DNA of 35,967 nt from CALVNN01 sp964393975 (lineage in GTDB: Bacteria > Bacillota > Clostridia > Christensenellales > UBA1242): positions 1 through 35,967 of the forward strand of contig CAYMVO010000011.1 in the NCBI GenBank assembly GCA_964393975.1. The letters are read 5' to 3'. A model generated the notes under the pieces. That model had not been told where the DNA came from, made no database searches, and was given only the letters and a program-made list of their open reading frames with translations. Below, in pieces: positions 25,027 through 34,090 of the stretch. Numbering within the stretch: the stretch's first letter is position 1; each line of letters starts with the position of its first letter. The position numbers and the translations under genes are program-made.

Positions 25027-28000
25027 CACTTATTTAACATTTTATTTAAAAATATCGCAATTATTTTGATGATTTGTTCATTTTTTACGCCAGCGAAGAT
25101 TTTTAAAGACCTATTTTGCTTAGATATTTCTACTTTTTGACCTTTTAAAAACTCAATAGCATCCATCAAACTCCCATCTTCGTAAAAAGTTATATTTGCA
25201 CAATCACCAATTATAATAGATTTTATACCTATTTTTGACGCCATATTTTTTAGCATCGCCACCATAGTGAGAGTGTCTACTTCTTTAGGAATCTTCCCAA
25301 ATCTACCTGCAATAGATTTTAATTCATCTTGCCTTTGTTGTTCGTTGTTGATCCCTGCTATTTCATTATATATCTTGATTCTCTCAGTTTCGTTTGGAAT
25401 ATACATAGCACTAAGCACTGCAGGTTCGTTAACGCTAATTTTAACTTCTCTATTGACACTTTCGGTCTTACCATCCATTTCATTCAAAACTTCCGTAAGC
25501 AACCTTTGATACAACTCGTAACCTATCTTTTCCATGTATCCGCTTTGCTCGGCGCCTAATATAGTACCCGCCCCACGTAATTCAAGGTCACGCATTGCTA
25601 TTTTAAAGCCACTCCCCAAATCATTAAACTCTTTTAACGCCTCAAGTCGCTTAACCGCAGTACTAGACAATTCAAAAAGATTTTTGTAGGTAAAATAAGC
25701 ATACGCTTGCTCACGACTTCGTCCTACCCGCCCTCGCATTTGATATAATTGACTAAGTCCAAACCTATCGCTATTAATCACTATAAGCGTATTAGCTTTT
25801 GGTAAATCTATACCATTTTCTATTAACGATGTTGCAAGCAATATTTTTGATTGTTGATTGTACATTCTCAGCATCGCTTTTTCAATATCTTTTTTATCCA
25901 TTTGACCATGCGCGATATCAACACTCTCTCCGCTAAGATCAATGATTCGTTTAGCTACACTAGATAAATTCTCTACTTTATCATTTATAATAAGCACTTG
26001 CCCATCTCGATTAAGCTCTCTCGTAATAGCATCTTTTAGTATCATATCATTTTCTTCTGTCACTATAGTTGTTATAGGTAATCTACCAACTGGCGGAGTC
26101 GCAATAATACTAATATCACGAATCCCACTCAAACTCATATTAAGTGTTCGCGGAATAGGTGTTGCCGACAATGTCAAGACATTTAGTGTAGGCAGTTGTT
26201 TTAATTTTTCTTTATCATTTACACCAAATCTCTGCTCTTCATCTAGTATAAGCAACCCTAAATCTTTAAACTCCACATCCTTACTTAGCAGTTTGTGTGT
26301 ACCTATTACTATATCTATAGTCTTGTCTTTTAACCCTTGTTTAATTCGTTTGACTTCGGCTGTGGGTGTGAAACGATTAAGCAATGCCACATTCACCATA
26401 AAGGGTTTCATTCGGCTTTGAGCCGTATTATAGTGTTGCATACTGAGTATGGTAGTGGGTGCCAAAAAAGCAACTTGTTTACCGCTTAAAATATGCTTGT
26501 ATGCACAAATCAAAGCCACCTCCGTCTTCCCGTACCCCACATCGCCACATAGAAGCCTATCCATAACCTTACCTTTTTGCATATCACTTTTAATTTCATT
26601 TACTGCAGTTTGTTGATCAATAGTAAGTTCGTACCCAAACCCATTTTCAAACGCCACCATCAGCTCATCATCTTCAGGATAAACAAATCCTTTCGTTTGA
26701 CTTCTCTTGTAATAAATTTTTTTAAGATCGATTGCAAGTTTCTTTAGACTATCCTTTGCTCTTTGTTTTGCTTTCGCAAATTGCGCACTCCCCAGTTCAT
26801 TCAATTTCGGATTGTCCCCACCTAAATATTGACTAATCTCATTGACTTGCTCACTGGGTAAATAAAGTATTGCCTCTTTGCTATATTCTATAACAAAATA
26901 ATCTTTTTCACCCAATCCTAAATTCATCGTTTTTATCTCTTTACATAGTCCTATGCCGTGCATCTCGTGCACAACATAATCACCAACTTTAGGTAAATAA
27001 AACACTCTATCATTTTTCTTTTGAGTGACAACTTTTTGTTTTACCAAATTATTAGTGCCTATAAGCAATAATTTTTCTTGAGGTAGTCCTACGCTCAAGT
27101 GTAAATATTCAGAATAAAATTCTATTTTATCGCATTTTAATTCACTAGAAATATATTTTTTAAATTGTTCGCATCTAGTTTCATTTCCCAAAAACAACTT
27201 TATATCATAATCTAAGCTAATATAATATTTCAAATCTTCAATCAAAAGTTTTTGGTTATATGTATAATTATTAATAGATATTGTATCTATAGAAATCACA
27301 TCATCAGGTTTGAAAAGATTGTTTCCCCCTATACCGCAAACACCTATCACAGTTTTCCCGCTAAAATGAAACCAATCACGCTCGTACCAGTTCAAATGCT
27401 CTTTTGTGGCTAAATTATTTTTTATTTGCGAATTAATATTTTGAACGCTTGCCTCATATAACTCACCCAATCTATTTACAATAAGATTTGGCTCATCAAG
27501 TACTATAATATCAAAAAAATCAGTCACATTGGAATTAATATATTTTACCAAAGGTAAATTATTATATGTGTCTGGTTCTTTTAAAAACATTGTTAATGGA
27601 TAAACAGTAAAAGCATCTATTTGTGTGATACTTTTTAGTGTGGCTGGATCGATAATAGATATACTCCCCACGACATCAAACCCAACATCTACACGCACTG
27701 CTTTATCCATCAAATAAATATCCACCACATCGCCTTTGACGGTAAAATCACCACAATCCTCTAATAAAGATTTTCTTTCAAATCCCAAAAGCGTCAATCG
27801 TTTCACTAAAACAGACAAGTTTATTTGCTCACCACTTGTTATTGTGTAAATAGATTCTTTTATTAGATCCCGTGGTGGTAGTTTTTGCATAAGAAAGTTA
27901 TATGTTACCACTAATGACTTATATTCACCACTAACCACCCTTGACATCGTATCCATTATCTCAAAGGCGTTCATATTTGCATAAACAACGTCATCAAGTG

Positions 28001-28199
28001 GCGCGGTCAGTATCCCGCACTTATTACCCAAACTATTGAGTTGCTTACTCATATTTAAAGCAGTAACATTGTCTAGCGCAACATAAAGCACACTTTTATT
28101 TCTTAGCAAATAACCTCGTTCGCTCACTTTGGTTCCTATAAGATTAATATATCTTTTATTATCAATATCGTAATAAAATCGTTGTAGATTCGCGCTCAT
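25005..28199 (-). CDS. mfd: Transcription-repair coupling factor Mfd
   Basis: Mfd pushes RNA polymerase off stalled sites and recruits UvrA to transcribed-strand DNA damage. Order in 1064 residues: UvrB-like N-terminal module (less conserved), the RNA-polymerase-interacting CarD-like domain at about 400-470 (VGDYVVHEMHGIGL, ILYLPSEQVNEISQYLGGD), the RecG-like helicase with Walker A GDVGYGKTEVA (about 551-561), the DEEQ box LILDEEQRFG (about 650), LSATPIPRTLNMS, LLATSLIENGIDLP, QLYQMRGRVGRS, the TRG region (LKEFNDLGSGFKIAMRDLE, then LRGAGTILGAEQSG), and a C-terminal UvrA-shielding domain. It is somewhat shorter than the usual 1150 or so residues, mostly at the N-terminal module. Its start overlaps the pth stop by 4 nt, so pth and mfd are translationally coupled. 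Confidence 0.97.
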   Translation of the reverse strand: MSANLQRFYYDIDNKRYINLIGTKVSERGYLLRNKSVLYVALDNVTALNMSKQLNSLGNKCGILTAPLDDVVYANMNAFEIMDTMSRVVSGEYKSLVVTYNFLMQKLPPRDLIKESIYTITSGEQINLSVLVKRLTLLGFERKSLLEDCGDFTVKGDVVDIYLMDKAVRVDVGFDVVGSISIIDPATLKSITQIDAFTVYPLTMFLKEPDTYNNLPLVKYINSNVTDFFDIIVLDEPNLIVNRLGELYEASVQNINSQIKNNLATKEHLNWYERDWFHFSGKTVIGVCGIGGNNLFKPDDVISIDTISINNYTYNQKLLIEDLKYYISLDYDIKLFLGNETRCEQFKKYISSELKCDKIEFYSEYLHLSVGLPQEKLLLIGTNNLVKQKVVTQKKNDRVFYLPKVGDYVVHEMHGIGLCKEIKTMNLGLGEKDYFVIEYSKEAILYLPSEQVNEISQYLGGDNPKLNELGSAQFAKAKQRAKDSLKKLAIDLKKIYYKRSQTKGFVYPEDDELMVAFENGFGYELTIDQQTAVNEIKSDMQKGKVMDRLLCGDVGYGKTEVALICAYKHILSGKQVAFLAPTTILSMQHYNTAQSRMKPFMVNVALLNRFTPTAEVKRIKQGLKDKTIDIVIGTHKLLSKDVEFKDLGLLILDEEQRFGVNDKEKLKQLPTLNVLTLSATPIPRTLNMSLSGIRDISIIATPPVGRLPITTIVTEENDMILKDAITRELNRDGQVLIINDKVENLSSVAKRIIDLSGESVDIAHGQMDKKDIEKAMLRMYNQQSKILLATSLIENGIDLPKANTLIVINSDRFGLSQLYQMRGRVGRSREQAYAYFTYKNLFELSSTAVKRLEALKEFNDLGSGFKIAMRDLELRGAGTILGAEQSGYMEKIGYELYQRLLTEVLNEMDGKTESVNREVKISVNEPAVLSAMYIPNETERIKIYNEIAGINNEQQRQDELKSIAGRFGKIPKEVDTLTMVAMLKNMASKIGIKSIIIGDCANITFYEDGSLMDAIEFLKGQKVEISKQNRSLKIFAGVKNEQIIKIIAIFLNKMLNKCCEIEPN

Positions 28200-28738
28200 T
28201 GTATTTTCCCTAATATAAAATCTATAATTTTTAGCGTGGCATTTTCAACCGCAGGATTAATAATTGCACGCTCATCTTTGGATATGTGACTAACCACAAA
28301 TTTATCTAATGGTATACGCGCTAGTTTTGGTCCAAACCCAACCCTTACTCTAGCAAACTCAGTACTCTCTAATACTCGAACTATATCTCTTAAACCATTA
28401 TGTGTACCACCACTTCCGTGAGTTCTGTATCTAAATGCACCCTGTGGCAAATCTAAATCATCACACGCCACAATGACATCTGCTAAGCTTATGTGGTACT
28501 TTTTCATTATATTTTTCACCGCGCTACCGCTAGCATTCATATAAGTCTTTGGCTTTGCGACTATAACACTTTTGCCTTCTATGTCTATCCACACCAAAGA
28601 CACGTATGTTAACTCCTTTCTTCTAATCACATCGTATTTACTAATCAAATTATCCACGACATCAAAACCTAAATTGTGATATGTATTATTGTATTTACAT
28701 CCCACATTACCTAGCCCAACCACTAAATATTCTCGCAC
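28196..28738 (-). CDS. pth: Peptidyl-tRNA hydrolase
   Basis: Pth frees tRNAs from peptidyl-tRNAs that drop off ribosomes and is essential in most bacteria. All key residues are visible: N11 and H21 in VVGLGNVG...YHNLGF, the Asn in KPKTYMNASG, the Asp in ACDDLDLP, and the Asn in GGTHNGLRDI. Its length of about 180 residues is typical. Two GTG codons compete for the start; I prefer 28738, which lies 8 nt from AGGAGG, over 28744, which is almost in contact with it. First gene of the pth-mfd pair, with promoter at 28791-28819. Confidence 0.95.
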   Translation of the reverse strand: MREYLVVGLGNVGCKYNNTYHNLGFDVVDNLISKYDVIRRKELTYVSLVWIDIEGKSVIVAKPKTYMNASGSAVKNIMKKYHISLADVIVACDDLDLPQGAFRYRTHGSGGTHNGLRDIVRVLESTEFARVRVGFGPKLARIPLDKFVVSHISKDERAIINPAVENATLKIIDFILGKIQ

Positions 28739-28790
28739 TTTCACGCCTCCTACAATTATTTTAAAAGCTTAATTAGTTAATCTTCCACAT

Positions 28791-28819
28791 AGTATACCGC
28801 AAAATTTTAAAAAAGTGAA
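28791..28819 (-). promoter_or_regulatory. Promoter of pth-mfd
   Basis: On the minus strand TTCACT (28819-28814), 17-bp spacer, TATACT (28796-28791). Confidence 0.6.
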
Positions 28820-28848
28820 TAAATTTCTCTATTTTTATTAAAAATCCT

Positions 28849-28876
28849 TTTCAAATTTGTTATTTTACGATATAAT
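28849..28876 (+). promoter_or_regulatory. Promoter of the GT2-like/gapA/TM2/mnmA operon
   Basis: TTTCAA (28849-28854), 16-bp spacer, TATAAT (28871-28876). The leader carries an AAAGGAG and a minimal ATG-TAA (28894-28899) before the real AAGGAG and the ATG at 28910. Confidence 0.55.
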
Positions 28877-28909
28877 AAAGGAGATACTACTTGATGTAAG
28901 GAGTTTTAT

Positions 28910-29938
28910 ATGAAGTTTTTATTAATATGTTCCTCGTTTTCAGGCGAACATCTCACGCAGGATACGTGGAATAAAATAGAAAATTTGGCTTATGAAAGAT
29001 ACACTGATATTGATGGTATTATTATAGCAAAAGAAGAATACACGGTTCAAGGACTCACTACTTATGATTTTAATAATAAAGACAATATTAACTTTGCATT
29101 TTATTGGTTACTTAAAAATCTAGATATGAAAGATTATGATGCTGTAATGTTAATAGATGTAAAGTACTTAAGCGATTTGAGCACAATTGGTAAAATGCTG
29201 GATTTATTACTGGAAGGGAAAAATATTGTACATGTACAAAAAAAGCACTCCCCTTTGTACAACTTCTTTAGTTACGGGCTTTTAAAGTTTTCAAACACTA
29301 TGAATAAGATGTTACTCGGTACAAAAGAAAGCAATTATATTAAAAATTTTGTTGCTTTTGATAAGTCAATCATAGAATTACTACAAGAATTTCCGCATAA
29401 ATGCGGATTCGTAAAAGAAACCGCCTACCTCATAAACGCAAACACTGAAATTATATTTGTCGAACCAAAATACCCCAAAGCAAAAATGGAAAAATTCAAC
29501 CCAACAGGATATATTTTTTCAGGTCTTGAAGCGATACTAGCATTTACATGTTTTATGCTTGCTATATGGCTACCATTAAGTCTTAGCAATATACTATGGT
29601 TAATTATATTAATGATATTATTTGGTATTATAAGCGTTTTGCATTTTTCTATATCTAATATAAATAGAATAGTAAAATTAAGCAAATTAAAAGAGTCCCC
29701 AAATATTTTATCTGCCAAGCAAGACACAATATCCACTTCAGATAAGAAATCTGAGAGCCTAAAAGAAACTGAATGCACCACAACAAAGACAAATGAAACT
29801 ATAAAGGTAAAACCTTCAACCGCTACAAAAAGCAAAAATTTATCGACTAAAAACAAAACAAGTATAACTAAAAGCAGTCAAAAAAAATCAACTAAAAAGG
29901 ATGGTATTAAAAATGAAAAAAGCACAAATAGGAATTAA
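28910..29938 (+). CDS. Degenerate GT2-like membrane protein with Lys/Ser/Thr-rich tail
   Basis: The first 235 or so residues follow the outline of family-2 (dolichol-phosphate-mannose-synthase type) glycosyltransferases: DYDAVMLIDVKYLSDLSTIG sits where 'DADLQDPPE' is expected, then LLEGKNIVHVQKK, NFVAFDKSIIELL ('FRLLSRKVVDAL') and PTGYIFSGLEAILAF. The metal-binding DxD is not kept, so catalysis is doubtful. Two membrane helices follow (about 203-245), then about 85 residues of Lys/Ser/Thr-rich, probably disordered, basic tail. It may be a pseudo-transferase anchoring something at the membrane. Its 3' end overlaps gapA by 26 nt in another frame. SD: AAGGAG. Confidence 0.65.
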   Translation: MKFLLICSSFSGEHLTQDTWNKIENLAYERYTDIDGIIIAKEEYTVQGLTTYDFNNKDNINFAFYWLLKNLDMKDYDAVMLIDVKYLSDLSTIGKMLDLLLEGKNIVHVQKKHSPLYNFFSYGLLKFSNTMNKMLLGTKESNYIKNFVAFDKSIIELLQEFPHKCGFVKETAYLINANTEIIFVEPKYPKAKMEKFNPTGYIFSGLEAILAFTCFMLAIWLPLSLSNILWLIILMILFGIISVLHFSISNINRIVKLSKLKESPNILSAKQDTISTSDKKSESLKETECTTTKTNETIKVKPSTATKSKNLSTKNKTSITKSSQKKSTKKDGIKNEKSTNRN

Positions 29939-30920
29939 CGGATTTGGAAGAATCGGAAGATTGATATTAAGAAATACTTTACAAAGAAATGACGCTGTAG
30001 TTGTTGCTATAAATGATCCATTTATAGATCTTGAATATGCAAAATATCTACTCACCTATGATACAATACATGGTAAACTTGACGCTGACATAGAAGTAAG
30101 TGGAGACTATTTAATTGTAAATGGAAATAAAATAAGATTTTTTGCTGAAATGGATATCTGCAACATTGATTGGGCTAAAGCGGGAGCTAAGATAATCGCC
30201 GAAGCAACAGGTAAATACACTAGCCGTGAAAAATCGGAAGCACACTTAAAATCAGGCGCAATAAAAGTTGTCATCACAGCACCAGCAAAAGAAACACCTA
30301 CTTTTGTGATGGGTGTCAATGAAGACAAATACAATGGCGAAGATATTATAAGTAATGCAAGTTGCACAACTAATTGCTTAGCCCCACTCGTAAAAATCGT
30401 AGATAACGCATTCGGGATTGAATGTGGGCTTATGACAACAGTTCACTCCACCACCGCGACACAATTAACAGTAGATGGTTCAACGAAAAAAGATTGGCGC
30501 GCAGGTAGAGCTGCAAGTGCAAACATTATCCCGTCCTCCACAGGTGCAGCAAAGGCGGTCGGCGAAGTTATACCACATTTAAATGGCAAGCTCACTGGTA
30601 TGAGTATGCGTGTCCCAACACTAGATGTATCTGTTGTGGATCTTACGGTAAACCTAAAAACCCCCACCACATACGAGTCAATAGTAGATGAAATAAAAAA
30701 ACATGCCAATACTGACATGAAGGGTATTGTGTCTGTCACTAATGAGTTTAATGTTAGCAGTGATTTTATAGGCGATAGCCACACGTGCATATTTGACGAA
30801 CGCGCAGGTATGATGCTTGGCGATAAATTTGTAAAACTTATTGCGTGGTATGATAATGAATGGGCTTATTCATGTAAAACAGTGGATTTAATATGTTTAA
30901 TAAATAAGGCGATAAAATAA
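29913..30920 (+). CDS. gapA: Glyceraldehyde-3-phosphate dehydrogenase, type I
   Basis: It converts glyceraldehyde-3-phosphate, phosphate and NAD to 1,3-bisphosphoglycerate in glycolysis. The nucleotide-binding INGFGRIGRL opens the protein; the catalytic Cys is C151 in ASCTTNCLAPL; SSTGAAKAVGEVIP, the RVPTLDVSVVDL segment and the closing WYDNEWAYSCKTVDL are all typical. Its 336 residues match the family. The start is the ATG at 29913, with AAGGATG about 10 nt upstream, inside the end of the previous gene; the in-frame upstream ATG at 29901 adds four residues and is less likely. It sits in a tight operon with a TM2 protein and mnmA rather than with other glycolytic genes. Confidence 0.97.
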   Translation: MKKAQIGINGFGRIGRLILRNTLQRNDAVVVAINDPFIDLEYAKYLLTYDTIHGKLDADIEVSGDYLIVNGNKIRFFAEMDICNIDWAKAGAKIIAEATGKYTSREKSEAHLKSGAIKVVITAPAKETPTFVMGVNEDKYNGEDIISNASCTTNCLAPLVKIVDNAFGIECGLMTTVHSTTATQLTVDGSTKKDWRAGRAASANIIPSSTGAAKAVGEVIPHLNGKLTGMSMRVPTLDVSVVDLTVNLKTPTTYESIVDEIKKHANTDMKGIVSVTNEFNVSSDFIGDSHTCIFDERAGMMLGDKFVKLIAWYDNEWAYSCKTVDLICLINKAIK

Positions 30921-31430
30921 ATGGATAAAAAGTTATACAAGAAGTGTCCTAGATGTAATGAGAAATTACTAATTTCAGCAAGTAAATGTGCTTATTGTGA
31001 GTTTAATTACGCAAAACTCGCCAACGCAACAAACGCTGGAGCGAAAGAACAAATCAAATCAGGGCATAGAGAAAATGTAGTGTATATAAATAACACACCT
31101 AGCGACTTAAACAAAAGAGATTTCTTAATATTATTTTGGGCTTTTGGTTGGTTAGGTTTGTACAATATCTATATAGGAAAATACAGAAGAGGGATAACGC
31201 ACTTTATATTGGCAATTCTGAGCATTAGCGTGGCAATGATTAATTATTTTATTAATTTTTCTTCAGAAGCCATTAATTACTACATCGTGACGCCACTGCT
31301 CACCATATATGGCTTTTTTATGATAGGTTATATACTAGATATATTTAGTATTATCTTTAAGCGCTTTAAATACCCCGTTTCCGTATCTATCAAAACGACT
31401 TTAGATAGCGAATCAAAGGAGAGTTTATGA
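30921..31430 (+). CDS. TM2-domain protein with N-terminal zinc ribbon
   Basis: 169 residues. The N-terminal zinc ribbon has two CxxC knuckles (CPRC and CAYC, about residues 9-28). The C-terminal half is a TM2 domain: KRDFLILFWAFGWLGLYNIY, then IGKYRRGI and two to three membrane helices, with the family's G-x-x-x-x-H/N-x-F/Y-Y-x-G/I-K turn. TM2 proteins have no firm biochemical role. The start abuts the gapA stop and the stop overlaps the mnmA start by 4 nt, so all three are co-translated. Confidence 0.85.
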   Translation: MDKKLYKKCPRCNEKLLISASKCAYCEFNYAKLANATNAGAKEQIKSGHRENVVYINNTPSDLNKRDFLILFWAFGWLGLYNIYIGKYRRGITHFILAILSISVAMINYFINFSSEAINYYIVTPLLTIYGFFMIGYILDIFSIIFKRFKYPVSVSIKTTLDSESKESL

Positions 31431-32506
31431 AAACTGTTATCGTAGGTATGAGTGGCGGAGTTGATAGTTCTGTTACTGCGTACTTACTTAAAGAGCAAGG
31501 TTATAATGTTATCGGACTATTTATGAAGAATTGGGAAGAGAAGGACGCTAAAGGTCACTGCACATCCGAATCTGATTGGAAAGATGTCGTTAAAGTATGT
31601 GAGCACATAGGAATTCCTTATTATAGCGTAAATTTTAGTGAGCAATATTTAGATCGTGTATTTGCGGAGTTCTTATCTGACTACAAAGAGGGATTAACCC
31701 CTAATCCCGATGTTTTATGCAATAGAGAAATAAAGTTTGGTCCTTTTCTTGAATACGCAATGAGTCTAGGTGCGGATTATATAGCTACTGGACATTACGC
31801 AAAAGTAAAAGAAGAGAATGGGAAATTTTATTTATTAAAGGGCGACGACCTAAATAAAGACCAAAGTTATTTTTTAAACCAACTAAACCAAAATCAACTC
31901 AGTAAGGTGCTTTTCCCTATAGGACACATGATAAAATCCGACGTTAGAGAAATTGCAAGAAAAGCAGGGTTGCCTACTAGCGAGAAAAAAGACAGTACGG
32001 GTATTTGCTTTATAGGTGAGAGAAAATTCCGACAGTTTTTAAACAACTACCTCCCCGCCAAAGAGGGTGAGATAAAGACTCTAGATGGTAAAATAGTCGG
32101 TCACCATATTGGAGTTATGTTTTACACATTAGGTCAAAGAAAAGGCTTAAATATAGGCGGTCAAAGCGACGGTAATGGTAAACGCTGGTTTGTTGTAGAT
32201 AAGGACATAAAAAACAATATACTTTATGTCCACCAAGGAGAGGATAAACACCTCTACACAGACTACCTTATAAGTGGTGAAGTGAATTGGATAGGTGATA
32301 TTCCAACAAGTGCTTTCAAATGCAATGCAAAATTTAGGTACAGACAAGACGATCAAGGTGTTACGGTGCAATTGCTAGATAAAGGTGTGAAAGTAATCTT
32401 TGATGAGCCACAAAGAGCCATTACCCCCGGTCAATTTGTAGTGTTCTATAACGGGAATAAATGCCTAGGTGGTGCTAAGATACTACAAACAGGCAAAGAT
32501 GAATAA
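31427..32506 (+). CDS. mnmA: tRNA-specific 2-thiouridylase MnmA
   Basis: MnmA thiolates U34 of tRNA-Lys, -Glu and -Gln, using sulfur passed from a cysteine desulfurase. The P-loop GMSGGVDSSVTAYLL binds ATP; catalytic C98 lies in NPDVLCNREIKFG and C194 in DSTGICFIGERKF; DYIATGHYAKV and LGQRKGLNIGG are further signatures. The 359-residue length is typical. AAAGGAG upstream of the ATG; overlaps the preceding gene by 4 nt. Last gene of the operon, followed by a very strong terminator. Confidence 0.97.
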   Translation: MKTVIVGMSGGVDSSVTAYLLKEQGYNVIGLFMKNWEEKDAKGHCTSESDWKDVVKVCEHIGIPYYSVNFSEQYLDRVFAEFLSDYKEGLTPNPDVLCNREIKFGPFLEYAMSLGADYIATGHYAKVKEENGKFYLLKGDDLNKDQSYFLNQLNQNQLSKVLFPIGHMIKSDVREIARKAGLPTSEKKDSTGICFIGERKFRQFLNNYLPAKEGEIKTLDGKIVGHHIGVMFYTLGQRKGLNIGGQSDGNGKRWFVVDKDIKNNILYVHQGEDKHLYTDYLISGEVNWIGDIPTSAFKCNAKFRYRQDDQGVTVQLLDKGVKVIFDEPQRAITPGQFVVFYNGNKCLGGAKILQTGKDE

Positions 32507-32509
32507 AAC

Positions 32510-32596
32510 AAAAAGGTTCTATGTCAATTATTTAGACTAAAGTAATAAAAATATTTATTATTTAACCTAAAAGCATTTGACGTAGAGCCTTTTTTA
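32510..32596 (+). terminator. Long-stem terminator after mnmA
   Basis: A stem of about 18 bp (32510-32527 with 32578-32596; only G-U wobbles) followed by T6. The loop of about 50 nt contains a further AATAAA/TTTATT hairpin. Confidence 0.85.
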
Positions 32597-32664
32597 CTTA
32601 TATCTAAACAGTTTTTCATTTCAAAACAAAGCACAAAGCACCGCTCAAAAATATTTTCTTTTTA

Positions 32665-32817
32665 TTAATTTTGTGAGGTAATACTACCTCCACTCTCCAA
32701 CAAATTTTTTGATAATGCAGATTCGTAATAATCAAATACAAGATTGCTACATCTTTCATCCATACGCAGGTTATAAGGTAATGTCACTTGTAGTATGGCT
32801 TTCTTTGTCCTATTTAT
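32665..32817 (-). pseudogene. Possible decayed small gene downstream of the reverse transcriptase
   Basis: Minus-strand frame of 50 codons, INRTKKAILQVTLPYNLRMD followed by ERCSNLVFDYYESALSKNLL and a short tail. It begins just after an in-frame TGA; the only upstream ATG in frame, with AAAAGGA, reads M-V-Y-stop. The amino-acid pattern looks coding (a beta strand then a helix, like small ribbon-helix-helix or adaptor proteins), but a proper start is lacking, so it is either broken or starts at the internal ATG 32763. It lies about 35 nt after the RT stop. Family unknown. Confidence 0.35.
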
Positions 32818-32853
32818 TCAGTATACCATATTCCTTTTATTTTAATAGCATAA

Positions 32854-33879
32854 TCAGCTACACAATCGCACGCGATCGACAAAGCGTTGCTCCGTAATCC
32901 TATTGTAAAATTTCAAGCAATTTGAAGTGTACTCTCTTTCTTCTTTGCGGGTGATAAAGTGAATTGCTTTTTTCACTTTATTTTTCGCAACATTCCTTTT
33001 TATCCTATTTTTTGCATCGTGCATAAGACTTATACAAATCTTCCCAGTGTGACTCAAGCGATATCTAAACCCCAAAAACTTGATACCCTCTTGCAATTTG
33101 TGTATCTTAGTCTTTCTATTAAATGAAAGTTTTATAGATGACAGTTTTTTACTTATCTCTCCAAGAGCATACCTTAAATGATTTTTATCGTGATGAATTA
33201 GAATAAAATCATCCATATATCTAATGTAGTATTTGATTTTTAATGTCTTTTTTATAAAATGATCAATTTCATTCAAATAAAACAAAGCAAACCATTGACT
33301 AGTTTGATTGCCAATAGGGATTCCCTTATCCCGCTCGCCAACCCTAATAAACTTCCTTAAAAGCCATAAAGTATCTTTATCAAAAATCCTCGCCATTTTC
33401 CTCTCAAGAATATCATAATCAATACTAGCAAAGTATTTCGCTATATCGCATTTTAAGGCATACCCTTCCACGCCGTATCTTTTATGATAATCTATCAAAT
33501 ACTCTTTTAATTTATCCCGACAAAAATCAGTCCCTTTACGCTCCCTACACGCACCATTAGTATAAATAAACTTCCTCTCAAAATAAACCTTCAAGAGCTC
33601 ATTACATAAACAATTTTGCACAATCCTATCCTTATATGACAAACTCTCAATCACCCTTTCCTTTGGTTCATATATTTTAAATGTTCTATATTTATCTACT
33701 GAATAACTTTTATCAAAAATACTCTTTTGTAGTCGTAAAAGATTTTTATTTAAATCAATCTCAAAATCAACCACCTCTCTCTTATGTTGTTTGCCACGTC
33801 TACAACGCTTGTGCGTCTCATACAAATTATCCAATGTAAACACCCAACACAAAGAACTAAAATCACTCACCTTCTCCAT
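32854..33879 (-). CDS. Reverse transcriptase of a diversity-generating retroelement
   Basis: DGR reverse transcriptases copy the template-repeat RNA with errors at adenines and deliver the cDNA to the variable repeat. In 341 residues: motif-A Asp in CDIAKYFASIDY (about 144), the DGR-type GIPIGNQTSQWFA near 190 (SQ where group II intron RTs have SP), the catalytic YMDD in YIRYMDDFILI (about 220-223), and the thumb-side KIHKLQEGIKFLGFRY. There is no maturase or endonuclease domain, as expected. GGGAG lies 7 nt before the ATG, immediately after a terminator-like hairpin. Gene order and the TR/VR pair make the assignment firm. Confidence 0.96.
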   Translation of the reverse strand: MEKVSDFSSLCWVFTLDNLYETHKRCRRGKQHKREVVDFEIDLNKNLLRLQKSIFDKSYSVDKYRTFKIYEPKERVIESLSYKDRIVQNCLCNELLKVYFERKFIYTNGACRERKGTDFCRDKLKEYLIDYHKRYGVEGYALKCDIAKYFASIDYDILERKMARIFDKDTLWLLRKFIRVGERDKGIPIGNQTSQWFALFYLNEIDHFIKKTLKIKYYIRYMDDFILIHHDKNHLRYALGEISKKLSSIKLSFNRKTKIHKLQEGIKFLGFRYRLSHTGKICISLMHDAKNRIKRNVAKNKVKKAIHFITRKEEREYTSNCLKFYNRITEQRFVDRVRLCS

Positions 33880-33891
33880 ATCATATCTCCC

Positions 33892-33926
33892 AAAAAAAGA
33901 CTAGATTGCTCGCTAGCAATCTAGTC
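33892..33926 (-). terminator. Perfect terminator hairpin between template repeat and RT gene
   Basis: On the minus strand GACTAGATTGCT pairs perfectly with AGCAATCTAGTC around AGCG, followed by T7 and then directly the GGGAG ribosome site of the RT. It could define the 3' end of the template RNA and limit RT expression. Confidence 0.8.
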
Positions 33927-34090
33927 ACACAATGTATACTTATTTTACGCAAGAACAATCACTGGTATGTCCCCACTAAGCATACGGATTTTTACTCAAA
34001 GAGTAACGGTATAATCCCTTTAAAACTTATGCACGCAAAGAATTCCTCACAAAGTCTCTAACTGGCAAATTATAAATAATTATTTTAAAT

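Noticed and set aside
32817..32829. In-frame TGA downstream of the RT read as a sense codon (alternative genetic code).
   Set aside because: Several well-defined genes here end in TGA (the DUF11 gene, pth, the S66 peptidase, the RT, the TM2 protein), so TGA is a stop.
32920..32945. The 13-mer TTGAAGTGTACTC inside the RT gene matches the loop motif at 1544.
   Set aside because: It lies in coding sequence, lacks the paired half of the motif and the terminator stem; probably chance in AT-rich DNA.
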